Positions 20,570 through 33,200 of a DNA stretch of 64,000 bases are shown in pieces. Both the position numbers and the translations under genes were made by a program. Under the pieces are notes generated by a model. It did not search any database and had not been told where the DNA came from. It saw only the letters and a program-made list of their open reading frames with translations. Every line of letters begins with the position of its first letter. The stretch's first letter is position 1. Origin of the DNA: Amorphophallus konjac (taxonomy: Eukaryota > Streptophyta > Magnoliopsida > Alismatales > Araceae); NCBI GenBank assembly GCA_022559845.1, contig CM040117.1, forward strand, positions 145,208,732-145,272,731. Direction: 5' to 3'.

Positions 20570-21648
20570 TGTAATACCCAGGATCCGTCAAATCAGAATC
20601 CGAGAACTTTCGGAGCGCTTTTGTGGCTCCCGAGTGGAGTTTGGCCTTTGAATCGAGTTTTTAGGCTGATTTATCTTTGGATCCCTATGGAGGGTGAACC
20701 ATCGATATTTCAGATTCCGGGATGGTGCATGTGCATTATGTTCTTCCCGAGGATTGTAGAGGTTACTTTTTTCACATTTTTCTGATTTTATGAAATTTTG
20801 AGCCAAAAATTAGATTTCAGAAATATTCATAATTTATTTTTTTTTCTTTTCTTTTTAACCCTCATCCTCACCCCCTCTCTCCTCTCACCATGCTCACTCT
20901 CTCCCCCTCCGTTCTCTCTCCTCTTTCCCCCCCTCTTCTTCGACGGCCGACAGAGGAGGTGCGTGACGAGCCCGGGAACGCCGTGGAGATGACCAGGAGC
21001 GTATTGGTGCGAGGATCAGGGTGTGGCGCTGGCGTAATCCCATTCATGGATTTGAAGTTCCAGGGAGGTTCTAGTGATGTTTTCGGCATTTTCGGCTCTG
21101 GAGATCATCGGTGGAGGTAAGGGGATGGATTCATTACCTTATGTTCCACGTTTCCCCTTCATTCTATGCTGATTAGCGCGAGTTTGAGTGGGTTTCTAGT
21201 TTTGGGGAATTAAAAGTATGTTTTAGGGTGTGCGATGAATCCGCCGTTTTAGGCGGTGTTTCTTCCGTTAAATGGTAGTTTTTGAACCCCTGGAATGTTG
21301 GGATTCAATTCCCGTCAGTTTGGTTCCATTTGCTCGTGATTTGGGGCTGGTATGAGGCCAAATGCCCATGTGAGTCGTTTTAGGTTGATTTGTGGAAATC
21401 GCCCATTTTGATGTCATTTTGTGGTTTGTTTGGCCCCTTCTGACTTGTGGAAGGTTGATGTCATGTTCATTGATGTTTCCCCATCGTTCTGGGACGATTG
21501 GGGTGTGGAATGACTGAGTTTTATGTGAACCTATGATTTTCGGACCGGAAGTAAGTAGCGGTCATACCAGAGACCGCCACTTGCATCCGGATGAGAAGGC
21601 GGCCCTTGGACGACCGCTGAATGAGCCGAAACGTTCGTCGTTAAAACC
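20570..21648 (+). repeat. 3' LTR of Tekay-like element, truncated
   Basis: Begins TGTAATACCC; the right end is lost. 21556-21579 and 21597-21620 are two 24-nt GC-rich dyads (AGCGGT...ACCGCC and GGCGGC...ACCGCT) near the cut. Confidence 0.6.
21556..21620. repeat. Pair of 24-nt GCGGTC dyads
   Basis: 21556-21579 and 21597-21620, each 24 nt with outer arms close to GCGGTC / GACCGC and different centres. Their starts are 41 nt apart. Confidence 0.65.
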
Positions 21649-22783
21649 TGCAGCAATCAATCAAAATTAAATACCGAACTCGCAACATAATACAAATTAA
21701 CTGTAACATATTGGTGAGCACGGGTCGAATCCACAGAGAGGAATGTTGAGATTGAAAACTTTGATTTTTCTTTTTAAGCAAAAATAGATGAATGTTTTGG
21801 ATTTGATTTTTATAATTTAAAAGAACATAAAATAAATCTAGTTGGAAATAAAGACAAGGGAATTAAATACGAAATAAAATAGATGAATTTGAGACAGTTG
21901 GTGCGACCATGGTATGATAACATTGTCGTCTCCTCGAGCCTTTGATTTACTAGTCGTTGGGAACGGCTACGTACACTCGACTAGATCGGAACCGATTCTC
22001 TTGAGCGTCTTTAGAAGAAGTTTAGAGGGTGAAGGATAAAGAATTGAGGAAGAGAGATTAGAGAGATGGAGGGAATTTATGCTAAGTAAAACTGAAAATA
22101 ACATCATTACTGAAATTAAAACATGAATTAAAACTAACTTGCAATGTATAAAAATTACAACAAAATAAATAAATTACAATAAAAGAAATGACAAAAGATG
22201 GGGAGAGAGGAGAGCTATCTACATAAGAAGTGGGGGAAAACTAATGCTACGTATGTGTATCTAAGTGAGAGAGACAAGAGGGGAGAGAGCTAATGCTACG
22301 TATGTGTATCTAATGAGTTGTGAGGCCCTCCCCTGCCTCCTTTTATATGCTCCAAGGTAAGCCCTTTCTCTAATGTGAACACCCATGTATGAAGCCTCAT
22401 TTGTAGTCTCTTATTTATGCTCCACGTGAAGAGGACGCCTTTGAGGACCCGTCTCCACCTTTTACCAGCCAAAGCCTTCACGCCATCGCGCCCTCCATGC
22501 GAGCTCCGCCTTTGCTGACCGAGCATCGTCGATCGTGTTCGCATGCGCCGACCGTGTCGAACCGCGTGAGCCACGTGAAGCCCTCCTGGCGTATGAATCG
22601 CCAAAGCCACCCGAAGCCGCCAGCACCTGCGCATTCGTGCGCGTTGACCGCTTTGGCGCGTTAATGTGCTTTGCCCGAAGCCTCCCTGCATCAGCTTTAC
22701 CCATGTGTGCGTTGAAGCCCCGTGCGCCCTTCACCTACCGCGTTGAAAACACATGAAGAGCTCCCGCGGGCACCCTCACTATA

Positions 22784-22866
<83 letters not shown>

Positions 22867-23136
22867 ATATATATATATATCACATATATATATCTATTAA
22901 AAGCCAACTGCTTTATTATTATTATTTTCTTTTTTTGTTTTTATCTTTAATGGACTTTGGCTTCTTCTTTGTGCTTGCAAAATAAGCAAATTTATTAATT
23001 AAAATTACTTAATTCCATAAAACTAAATATTTTACTCTGGAATATGATTAAGTGTGATAAATACATAATGATACATATTAAATCTCATAAAAGCGTGATA
23101 TAAACTTAATTAAAATGTATAAATGCACACTTATCA
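21649..23136 (-). repeat. LTR of Athila/Tat-like element, about 1.49 kb
   Basis: Plus-strand ends TGCAGCAATC...CTTATCA. Inserted in the Tekay-like LTR; the 5 bases before it are AAACC. The partner duplication cannot be checked because the other end of the element is lost. It contains a GC-rich block (22440-22740) and a CA/TA microsatellite. Confidence 0.55.
22785..22893. repeat. (CA)n(TA)n compound microsatellite
   Basis: (CA)25 runs into (TA)n with two ATCACATATA interruptions. Apparent His-Thr and Tyr-Ile repeat frames here are artefacts. Confidence 0.95.
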
Positions 23137-23150
23137 CACCCCCCAACTTA
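23137..23150 (-). promoter_or_regulatory. Polypurine tract (minus strand)
   Basis: CACCCCCCAACTTA on plus reads TAAGTTGGGGGGTG on minus, directly before the TGATAAGTG start of the LTR. Confidence 0.6.
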
Positions 23151-23153
23151 CTC

Positions 23154-24756
23154 ATTGCTAGTCCCTTAGCAATGCAAATAATTAAAAATTTAGGACCAAT
23201 AATAGTTTGCAAAGTCCTTACTTTCATATCCAGCTTTTCTTTTATAGAATTAACTAAAGATCATGAATCTGGAAGTATTAACACACACTAGCCTTTAGAT
23301 TTGGAAATTAAGGTACATGATTAAGAATTCAACTCAAAATCCAATAGCACTAGTACAAGTGTAAATACTAAATCCACAGCGTGGATAATTGCATCTCCCA
23401 TTTGCTATTCCAAATAGGTGTCTTTCAACCATGCACCTCTTAATCAGAGCATTAAACAATTTATCTTTTTGTCTACCTTATTGCTTTATCCCTTAGGGAT
23501 CTTTTTTTATTTTTTTCTACACACATGATGCTGCATTACCTTTCACTATTTAACGCGAATCACGAAGTAGGCCTGGTTTCACAGATCAAGGTTCCATTTT
23601 CCTTTTGATGCGAATCTCAACACGTCTTAGGTGAAGTAGGCCCGGTTACTCAGATTCGGAGCATTTTTCATAGTGTCTTTTTCTCAATTTTTTTTTCAAT
23701 TATGATTTTACACTAATTTTGATAGATAACTTGGTAGAAAACTTATAAAAGAGCTCTTTTTTAAGAAGTGCAGAATATCAGGCAATATACCCAAAATAGC
23801 ATAAGGCTTGTCCTGCTTGTTTCATTAGCGTGCAAAGTGATTTTATTTTCTTTTTTCTAAAGTGCATATGAACTTTAAAGAGATTCTTAGATCAATTTTT
23901 CATGACTAGATTAAATCATTTTCCATCATCCTTATCCCAGCCTTTTCTATTCTAGAATGACTTTCAATTCAAGCATGAATCATGAAACTTAGTGGAGTTT
24001 TATTTTCTTTCAATTTTTTTTGATTTTTTTTCAATGAAAAAATTGAGGTTGTATATGAATGCAACATGTGCAATGGCATGAATTCCGTATATGAATGCAA
24101 CATGTGCAATGGCATGATTTTTGTCCCCCCAACTTAAATGACATTGTCCTTAATGGTAGGAACAATACAGATGAATAGAACAGTGTAGACATAAAATTTG
24201 TGAAGGAACGAGACAACCTGATAGAATTAAACTTTGACGGGCTCGACTTTTGAATAAAAGGCAGTACTGACCGTTAAAGGTGAGGTATAGATGCAAGCAA
24301 TTTGCTCTCTCCCCCCAACTTATCCTTTATTCACACCTGCAAAAGAAAAATAAAAACACAAGAAAAACTTGTGTTGCCTCCCAAGAAGCCATTTATTAGC
24401 ACATGAAAATCATGAAAACTGTGGGTTGCCTCCCAAGAAGCGCTAAGTTTAACGTCTTCAGCCAGACACAATGTAACTCACTAACCAACGGATGGCATTC
24501 AGAATGAGTCATCAAGTGATCTTGTCCTCCTTCAAATTACAACCCTTATGCTATTGGAAGATAAGAGTAAGTACGTACGTATTGGGGCTAGAAATAGGCT
24601 GGGCTCGCACATTATTGATTTTAACCGTGACCATATGTGTGAGCCAATTTTCATCTTTCGAGATAATGAAAGGGTCAATGGCCAATAATCGTTCAAGATC
24701 GAGGTGGAACCTTTGCAGAACATCAACCCATTGGTCCCATGTATCGTTCTTCCTGA
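23154..24756. other. Non-coding internal region of Athila/Tat-like element
   Basis: AT-rich, with no domain-bearing frame. It contains two near copies of a 36-37 base segment (around 24056 and 24093: TATATGAATGCAACATGTGC, and so on) and two copies of a GTTGCCTCCCAAGAAG motif (24372 and 24425). Confidence 0.5.
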
Positions 24757-25706
24757 CTAACCCTTTTTAGTGACTACTTCCTCCATGGGAACTTGGTCAG
24801 GCACTGGTGGCATATGAATAAGATTGTCATCATTAGCCACATTCCTCTCAATAATAGCCTCATGAGCTGTAAGGGCATTAATCCATTTATCTTCCTGATG
24901 GGAAGTCAAATCAAAGGTGAATGTGGTTGGCATATCCCCATCAAGTTCTAGAATGTCATATTGGAGATGCTGTACTGTCAGAGGAATCAGATTGGAAGGA
25001 AGTGTGATCCCAGAATCTAATTGATCCAATGATTCAGACATAAAGGGCTCAGGGGTAAGATCAAATGTGAATTTCTCAAAGACGGACCCTTCATCATACT
25101 CATCATTCAACTAAATATTATCAATCAAATTTTTCAACAATGGGGTTGGTAGATGAAATGTAAACTTTTCCAACAAGGCCCCATCATCATGTTCTTCCAA
25201 GGGAGAATATTTAGAATTTGTTGTCATTAAATCAACAAGATTCTTAATCACTAAGCAATCCTCCTGATCTTGTATATCCTCAATTGAATTGTTTGGGCCA
25301 TTATCTTTTGCAGTGGTATTCTCAATCTCAAAACATTCATAGAATGGGATGACGATATCAATATGATCATCATTATCCTTGAAGCCACCCCCTAATTCCG
25401 TCTCTTCCTCCATCATGATATTGCGAGTGCATTCCCTCTCACTCCCAATAGTGATATCTTGAGCCAAAATGACAGGCATCAGATCATCATCATCATCATT
25501 CACATAGTGAGGGGGTTGGTTGAATATTGAAAGAGGGTCATGGTAAGTAGACTAAGAGTACACGATTTGAGGTTCAAAGTAGTGGCCTGTTGAATCACCC
25601 TTAGTATCGATGTTGATTTTGAAGTTTGGGTGAGATGAGTTGGGTTAAAGTTGATTTCCCATGGGTCGCTCGTGGGCTGCTTGGGGTGAAAGTTTAAATT
25701 CCACAC
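24757..25706 (-). pseudogene. Acidic retrotransposon-associated ORF, broken
   Basis: The function is unknown. 25503 to 24757 is one reading frame interrupted by a single in-frame TAG at 25111-25113 (DNI-stop-LNDEYDEG). Upstream, 25706-25500 continues in another frame, so there is also a frameshift. The protein is rich in Asp and Glu and has three spaced copies of an EKFTFHL/EKFTFDL/TTFTFDL motif. No gag core, zinc knuckle or enzyme motif is seen. Its place, before the 3' LTR of a Tat/Athila-like element, suggests an accessory ORF of that element. Confidence 0.4.
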
Positions 25707-27446
25707 TTAAATAAAAAAATGATCAGAATAAGCAATAAAAATAACAATAAAATAGCACGAGGTGCTAAAAGGAGGTTGTGATCGCCAGAGACACGAGGTC
25801 TCAAAAATATAACAATGAAAGCATGGGAGAGATCGCGAAAAATACCTTGGAGTGCGGTTGATTGTAGGTGCTCCTTTCTCTTCAAATCGGCTGGCCGATG
25901 AAGAGAGTTCTTCAATTAATTACCCTTGCAAATAAAGACAAACACCAATAAAGATATGGATTAGAACATGGTGAGTGTAGCATCAAATTCTAGATAAAAA
26001 TATGAGCATGAAAATATGGTGAAGAACACACCTTAAGGGTGGTTGCCCTTAAACCCCTATGCAAAGAGGGTGTGGGAGTTTGATGAATGATGATGCAAAG
26101 ATATGAATAAGTGAAAAGAGTGCAAGAGTTGCACTAAAAGGAGATACTCAACGTGGTTGAGTTGAGAGAATACATATAAACATATGAACATGCATGCATG
26201 CATATGAACCGATGATAATAATAAAAACAAGAAGAATAAACATAAGAGGAGGAGCCTGCGCTTTGGCTTTAGATGCTCGATGGGGAGGAGTCTTCCAAAG
26301 AATGAAGTTTGAACCGTGGAGGACGGAGGAACTTCTCCTGAGCCAAGGCAGCAGCAGCACCTGCGTGGGGAAAGAAAGAAGAAAACACAAGAAGAAAAGA
26401 AGAAGAAAAAATAGAAGAAGGAGAAGACAAAACAAAAGAAAAACAAAGGGTCAGAAGCCTTCGGAATCCAAAAAATTAACAGAGCTCGGAAGCTCTATTA
26501 ATAAGATAGAAAAGGGATCAGAAGGAAAGAGTCCAAAGGAGGAAGAGATAAGAACGGGCAAGAGCCCAAATAGGGGAGGATTAGACTGGGCAAGAGCCCA
26601 AACGAAGCAGTGACTCTCTGGGGAAAGGCTGCATCCGTTCGGAGCACAAAAGTGAAACACGACCTTGACGAGGGCGTCAATTCACGAATTGACGACCTTC
26701 CAGAGGGCGTCTTTTAAAAACACGACTTAGATCAGGGAGTTAATTCAATAATTGAATTTTAGAATTTATTTAAAAATTGTGAAACACGTCTGAGTCAAAG
26801 GCGTGTTTAAAAACGCGCCCTACCTAACGACGTTAATTCAAAATATTCAAAATAGTGCCATTTTTCATTTCTCAATATTATTTTCCCATTTTTTAGGTGG
26901 AGGTGCATCTCATCGCCCTGATTCCAACGACTATTTTTGTGAATTTTTCTGACATCCGGAAGGCCACCAAATCACCTCTGGAATGAGGTTGAAAATAATA
27001 TTAAAATAATCAATTTGAAAAGTGACGACCGTGCGTAGGGCGTGAATTCAATTTTCGATTTTTTTATTCTTTTCAAATTAGAAATAACGTCCATGGTTAA
27101 GTCGTTAATTTTCGAAAAATTCTTAGAAAAATCCAGAAAAATAGAAAATGAGTGGAATTGACGCCTCCATAAATAGTCGTCTATTTTTTAAGAAACGCCC
27201 AAGCCTAAGTCGTTATTTAAAAGATGCCCCACATCAAGTCGTTATTTCTGAAAAATATATAAAAATAGAGAAAAATGCCCAGAAAATCCAGAAAAATCCA
27301 GAAAAATAGGAAAAGAGAGGAAAAAGGGAGAAATCCAAGAAAAGTGAGAAAAATCATTTAAACAGACGTAATTCGAGGGTCAAATTGGGGCATTACAAGG
27401 CAATATGAGATGTACTCACAGTAACATCAATTTTGGCGTGTCTACA
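25687..27446 (-). repeat. LTR1 of element A (3' LTR in element sense), left edge altered
   Basis: Matches the other three LTRs of the family from about 25692 (TTTAAATTCCACAC) to GTGTCTACA at 27446. The first 10-15 bases differ from TGTAGATTTGATTT, so the edge is mutated or was lost when it joined the Athila/Tat-like element. Confidence 0.85.
26659..27242. repeat. Dyad array in LTR1
   Basis: Same series of ACG-N13/14-CGT dyads as mapped in LTR2, with some units decayed (for example GGGAGTTAATT in place of GGGCGTTAATT near 26740). Confidence 0.75.
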
Positions 27447-27461
27447 GCTACCCCGCCTTGG
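27447..27461 (-). promoter_or_regulatory. Polypurine tract of element A
   Basis: Minus strand AAGGCGGGGTAGC immediately before TGTAGACACGCC. The flanking GCAAAG-AGACGCC is shared with the element ending at 10393. Confidence 0.6.
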
Positions 27462-30227
27462 CGTCTGCTTTGCAAGGGAGCAGAGCAAACTGAAAAGTAG
27501 ATGCCAAAGTGTGATGAGACACGCAATCAACATCACTTGATGAGAATTGAAATCAGAAGCACGAGATGAAGCAATCTCTGGAAATTCAATGAAACCAATG
27601 ATGTTTGGATTAAAGGAAGAGTGCGCACGCGGTGCACGAAGGAGATAAAATAAATGATCAACTTCCAGCGCGGTGGAAGTACCCCAGGTCACAAACCTGT
27701 AGATTTCACCATTGGGGAGCGGTTACCAGCCAGTGGACATGCTGCAGCCAAGGTGGATCAAAGGAAAAGATTGAAAATAAGATGATAAAAATCAAAACAA
27801 GGAGCTCTCGAGAAAATGACCCAAAACAACGACAAAACGAACCGAGGACTCAATTCGGCATGAAATATCTCATATCTCGAAGATTAAGATCAATTCAACC
27901 CTCAAAACAGCTTATCAAAATGATTTTTCAACAATTGTTTCAAATTCCTACATGAATGCATGCTGGACTAAAGGGAAAATAACAAATGAAAATATAATAT
28001 AATCAAGGATAATATTGTTAAACTGCCCAGACTGGGTCAAGAAACCGATTCTGCGAGCTGATACTAAGCCGAAGCCCGTTTATCCACGCACCAACTCGTA
28101 AGAAGGGAACCATCGTCCCCAGTCTTGGATGGCTCAACGGCCTATCCGTGTGACTAATACTCCTCTAGAATCATCATTGTTTTTGATGAAGGGGAACTCA
28201 AATCCCAGATTTACCAAAGCCACAAGGTCCTTGATATAATCTAGTAGCATATGTAACATATAGTAGAATGCATACAGGGAGATGGTGATAACAATAAGCA
28301 TGGGAACTGAGAAATGAGCTGCAAGCACCGTGGGACTTTGATGACGATGCCCAGTCGGCGGGACCAAGAACTTCTTATCCTGCGCTCAAAAATTCATTAG
28401 CCAAGATATAAAAGATAACAAGCAATGAATAAGACATTCAAGCATAGCAATCATCAAAGCATCAATTATAGCATGTATATGGCATGAAGAATAAGTCAAA
28501 TCATAGCATTGTTTCTTGTTTTATCATGAGGAGACAATCTGGCTAATCAAGATTTGGAGTTGAATGATCAGAATGATAATGCCCAGTGGCAGAATTGACC
28601 AAGAGAAATCAGCAGGAGTTGATTGAAAGATCTGGAGATGAATAATCAGAATGATAATCAGGAGATATAACCAAAAAAGATATGAGGAGATGATAACCAA
28701 AATGTCCAGGGTGGCATGTCATGAGAATATCGGGAGGAATCAATAGATTGATAGCAATGAGTGGAGATAGGACTCATCCCGTGCTCTTGTTCCTTGCAAA
28801 GTTGTTCCTGCAAAACACCATCAGACAATACAATGCAATTTTTTGGATTTTGAAATATGCAAATTTTTATGAGTTTTGAAAAAGATATTCAAATTTTTAT
28901 GAATTTTTAGGAATATGCAAATTTTTGTGGGTTTTAGGAAAAGATATTCAAATTTTTATGAAGTTTTGAGAAAGATATTCAAATTTTTATGAATTTTGGA
29001 TAAGAAATATTCAATTTTTTGTTTGATTTTGGTTAGACATTGCTAAAGCAGCATCAAAGGGTGTCTTAAACCACTGGCTAGGGGCCTTCGTTCCTTCCCC
29101 TTTCGCTAAAAAATGCCCAAAGCTAGGCGTGCATTGAAAGCGACGTCCTGGAACCAACTGCCCATGATCAACGGTGCCCCTACCAAGGCCATACCCGAGA
29201 AACATTCGGTCTTGGAGGGAGAAGAGAAGAATAATTGAGGATAAGCTTTATACAGGATGGGAGATATCAAGACTTGAATTCCTTCCAAGGTTGTTTCCCC
29301 TCAAAGAGGTAGTCTGTTGCGCCGGGACTTTATGCCTTTAATTTTTAGACCCTTGACATGCATACGACCAGGGTTTTCCCTGCGGGGACTTTGCCACTCT
29401 TGTCATGCCATAATTCATAATTTTGCTTTTATCGAAATTCTGACTTGATGTTCATAATAGCCCTTTTGGCGAGATGTATATCATGAAATTCATATGAAAA
29501 CTCATATTGATTTTGATTTTGGGTCAAGACTGCCCCTATTTGAGACTCCTCTCGTATTGGGGATTACCTAGGTTGGTCATCTCATCCGTCAACCTCTTGC
29601 CCCTGCATTCGGTCGAATAAAGAAGAGAAAAGACTTTCAGGAATACTCATGGCATGGCCAAAGTAGCAACGGTGTCTAACCAAGGAGCCGGCTAAGGACG
29701 CCGTGAAGTGTGTGAGGTGCCCAACTAAGGGTTGCTCTTAACAAGCGGGGAGAGAATGTTGAATTCCCAGCGCGGGGTTTTATTAACCAGAGATGCTGCA
29801 AAAAACAAGCCTAAAGGACTCTTTTTAAATAATGATTCAATTAAGATAGATAAAGATCTAAAACCCCACTCTTAATCTTGTTAGGAAGCACTTGATTTTG
29901 AAAATCATGCGTGAAGTAATGAGAAAATGATATCATTAAAATGCATACTTACGCCAATATGTTACCTTGCAACCTTTGTAGAAGCAGCTGTCAGAGGCGA
30001 GGTTGATCATCATGGGATAGTCCTCTTTGGCAGTCAAAAGGATTGGAAGCAAAGGATTGAAAGTGGCTTAACACGAAAGAGTGGTACCAAGACCAGACTC
30101 AGACGAATAGGGAGAAAAGGAAAAGAGGCGTGGGCTAGAACTCCCTCACTAAGGTGTGGAAACCCTGATCACATGGAACAGTCTACAGAAGAAGCGGAAC
30201 TTAGGGAGGGGAGTGAGGACTAAAGCC
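27462..30227 (-). other. Non-coding 3' internal region of element A
   Basis: No frame with recognisable domains on either strand. It holds an AT-rich tandem repeat at 28857-29020. The equivalent in element B is 40736-43501, which is almost identical. Confidence 0.6.
28857..29020. repeat. AT-rich tandem repeat, about 30-bp unit
   Basis: Five to six imperfect units of ATATTCAA-ATTTTTATGA-RTTTTG-type sequence, 28-33 bases each. The same array lies at about 42125-42292 in element B. Confidence 0.8.
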
Positions 30228-33200
30228 TCAGAAATAATGGGAGAAGGGGCAAATGCTCAAAGCAGTGGATGCGGAAGAAGTTGGGTCAGACCCAGAATCA
30301 GCAGGAATTAGAAGAAGAAATTGGTAAATGGAAAGAGGCGGATCCGGAGGTTCCGGAGGTGGTGGAGGAGAATCATGATAGGAGGAATCCGGAGGCTCCG
30401 GAGGGATGACAAAAGAAGGGACGCGATGCCCTGAGACGAAATAGGAAAAAAGATGATGGAAAAGGAAGAAAAAAATGAAGGATGTGATGTTCAGGAAGAT
30501 TAGAAAGATGAATCGGAAGAAAGATGGAGGGTCCGGAGGTTCCGGAGGAAGCAAATGCCGAGGGATGCGATGCCCGGGGGGAAGAGAAAGATCCGGAGGT
30601 TCCGGAGGAGTGAGAAGGGAAGGGACGCGATGCCCAAAGAAGAGGGAAATAGAATCCGGGAGTTCCGGAGGATTAAGATGGAAAGGGGCGCGATGCCCGG
30701 GGGGAAAGTCCGGAGGTTCCGGAGGTTCCGGAGGAATAAGAAGGAAAGGGGCGCGATGCCCAAAGAAGAGGGAAATAGAATCCGGAGGTTTCGGTGGATT
30801 AAGATGGAAAGGGGCGTCATGCCCGAGGGAAAAGTCCGGAGGTTCCGGAGGGATGAGATCAGGAAGGAGAAGATGGCAAGGGGCGTCGTGCCCGGGGAAA
30901 AGATAGAGAATATCAGGTGGAGAATCCGGAGGTTCCGGAGGAAGAATATAGAAAGGAGCGCGATGCCCTAGGAAAAGACGGAGACAATCAGGTGGAGAAT
31001 CCGGAGGTTCCGGAGGGAGGAGGTGGAAAGGGACGCGATGCCCGAGGGGAAGGTCCGGAGGTTCCAGAGGTAGCAAATGGAGAGGGGCACGATGCCCAAA
31101 GGACAAAGAGAGGGGTGAAAGATCCGGAGGTTCCGGAGGAAGAGGATGGAAAGGGGCGCGATGCCCAAGGAAAAGACTGAGACAATCAGATGGGGAATCC
31201 AGAGGTTTCGGGGGAATAAGAGAATGGAAAGGGGCGTTGTGCCCGAGGAAAAGGTCCGGAGGTTCCGGAGGAAGATAATGAAAAGGGGCGCGATGCACGA
31301 GGAACAGAGAAAGGAATGAAGGAGGATTAGGAGGAAAATCCGGAGGTTCCAGAGGAATGCAATGGAAAGGGGCGCGATGCCCGGGGGAAAGGTCCGGAGA
31401 TTCCGAAGGAATAAAATCAGGAAGGGAATGATAATCCGGAGGTTCCGGGGGAATAAGAGAATGGAAAGGGGTGTTGTGCCCGAGGAAAAGGTCCGGAGGT
31501 TCCGGAGGAAGATAATGAAAAGGGGTGCGATGCCCAAGGGGAGAGTCCGGAGGATCCGGAAGAACAAAGTGGAAAGGGGCGCGGTGCCCCGGGAAAAAGT
31601 GGAGAAAATCAAGTGGAGAATCCGTAGGTTCCGGAGGAATGAGATGGAAAAGGGCGTCATGCCCGATTAAAGTGGATGAAGATGAACAAGATGAGAATTG
31701 CGGAATGTCCGGCGGTGCCGGAAGATGGTGGAGATACGGGTTTGAAAACCCGGGAATCAGGAAGTGCAGATGTATGCAAAATGATGGATGTGATGTGTGC
31801 AATGAATGGAATGAATAAATGAATGAAAAATGCATGAAATTTAAAGAAGATGAAGAAAATGAAGGGTGAGAGGGGGAGATCCTCCTCTTTCCCCTTGGAG
31901 TGGCCCATGAAGAGAAGGTGATGGAAATGGATGAATAGAAGATGGAACAAATAGGAGATGGCCCCTTAGCGCCAAGATAACTGCCCCTCCACGGCAGTGA
32001 ACATGTACGACCAATTGGCCCAATAAAAAAAGCTTCAATAGTAAAAGATAACTCCCTTGGAAAGCAAAGATCAATAATGTGGGGGAGTTGTAGAGTTGGA
32101 ACGGGAAGCATTGAGTTGCCCATTGAATGTGGTGTATATGGAGTGTTAAGCAAATAGGGCAATCGCCCCTTGTATGGAATAATGAATTCTGGATTGGAAA
32201 GTTTGAACAAGGGGTGCCCTGCCCGGCCCTCAAATGGCGTCAACGCTTGGCATTCTCTGAGCAATGGCGGCGACTTGGCCTCTTCAATCGTGCTCGGCAC
32301 AACAACCCAGATTGGCATCCGAAAAATGAATTCTTGAATCTTCAATGGCACAGTTGTGGCCGAAGTCTTCTTGCCCAGCTTTTGATCATCTTCGGCACGA
32401 GTACTTGTAGCAGCGCTCCCCTTCCGAGTAGTAAAGGGAGGTGAGGCGGAGGCGGAAGGCTCCGTGGATGATGGAGGTATAACGGGAGGTGTTGGCAAAT
32501 GAGTGAGTGGAGGCGGAGGTTCAAACACGTCGAGCTTCTCCCTTTGCTCGGAAGCAGTCGGGGTTGGCTCGAGTGCAAAAAGGGGTGGATCCTGCTCAGG
32601 ATTAGACATGGGTAAAGGCGAAAGGCTATGTGGTGGAGGTATAGGCAAAATGGGTTTTGGGGTTAAAGGCATAATGGAGGGTAATGGTGGGGAAATTGGG
32701 GAAGTGGAGGCCGAGGTGGAGGCTAATGGCATAATGGGGGGAGGTGTAATTGGTGGAGGTTTGGCAATTGGTGGAGGTTTGTTGCGGAGAAAGCGCCGAA
32801 CGGGGCGAGCGGTATTAGTAGTGGGGAGAGACTCAAGATGTGTCGGCGTGGGTGATTGGAGTATCGACCCATCCTCGTAGCACCATGAAGTCTCGGGAAT
32901 AGGAGTTGGATTAGGGACGATGGCTTCGTCCTGAGCAGGGGGTTCATCAAATGAAATTGGAGGGAGCGGGAAACGAAGGAAACTTGGAAGGGGTGCTTGC
33001 ATAACTTCATCATCGTATACCGGCTTGGATTCTTCAATCGCCGGTTCTTGCTTGCTTGGAGTGCAGACGCCGTAGTCGTCCATCCTATCCTTCCATTCTC
33101 TCTCCATTCTTGTAATGTCATCCAAAGTCGCATAGAGAGGATTAACTGAAGTAGGAGGAGCGGGCCGTAAACTTGTAATCCTCATTAATTGTTCCTCCAT

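Larger units (their letters stand above)
20441..21648 (+). mobile_element. 3' end of Tekay-like chromovirus
   Basis: 20441-20554 is the last part of an internal region, with the SNFKDEI-type end of a pol frame (TCAAGGATGAAATTTG) typical of Tekay/Del chromoviruses. The polypurine tract AAAAGGAGGGGAGGA (20555-20569) and an LTR starting TGTAATACCC at 20570 follow. The LTR is cut at 21648 by the element that begins at 21649. Confidence 0.65.
21649..25686 (-). mobile_element. Athila/Tat-like LTR retrotransposon, 3' part, minus strand
   Basis: On the minus strand the order is acidic ORF remnants (25706 to 24757), a non-coding stretch with GTTGCCTCCCAAGAAGCGC, a purine tract (TAAGTTGGGGGGTG) and an LTR starting TGATAAGTGTGC. 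The phrases TCGAATCCACAGAG in the LTR and CCCCCCAACTTA plus TTGCTAGTCC next to it are, from memory, widespread in this group of plant elements. Pol is absent. The 5' side is replaced by the LTR of element A at 25687. Confidence 0.55.

Noticed and set aside
22722..22985. His-Thr / Tyr-Ile repeat ORFs
   Set aside because: Produced by the CA/TA microsatellite.
26148..26446. Hydrophobic minus-strand ORFs in LTRs (also at 35453, 39311 and 48627)
   Set aside because: Phe/Leu-rich frames arise from GA-rich LTR sequence and recur only because the LTRs are repeated; no independent evidence of coding.
29927..30223. 98-codon plus-strand ORF in elements A and B
   Set aside because: Short, no domain, antisense to the element; conserved only through the recent duplication.
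30475..31818. Plus-strand Gly/Ser and Arg-rich ORFs (GGSGGS type)
   Set aside because: Shadows of the CCGGAGGTTCCGG minisatellite; the longer and better-positioned frame is on the minus strand.
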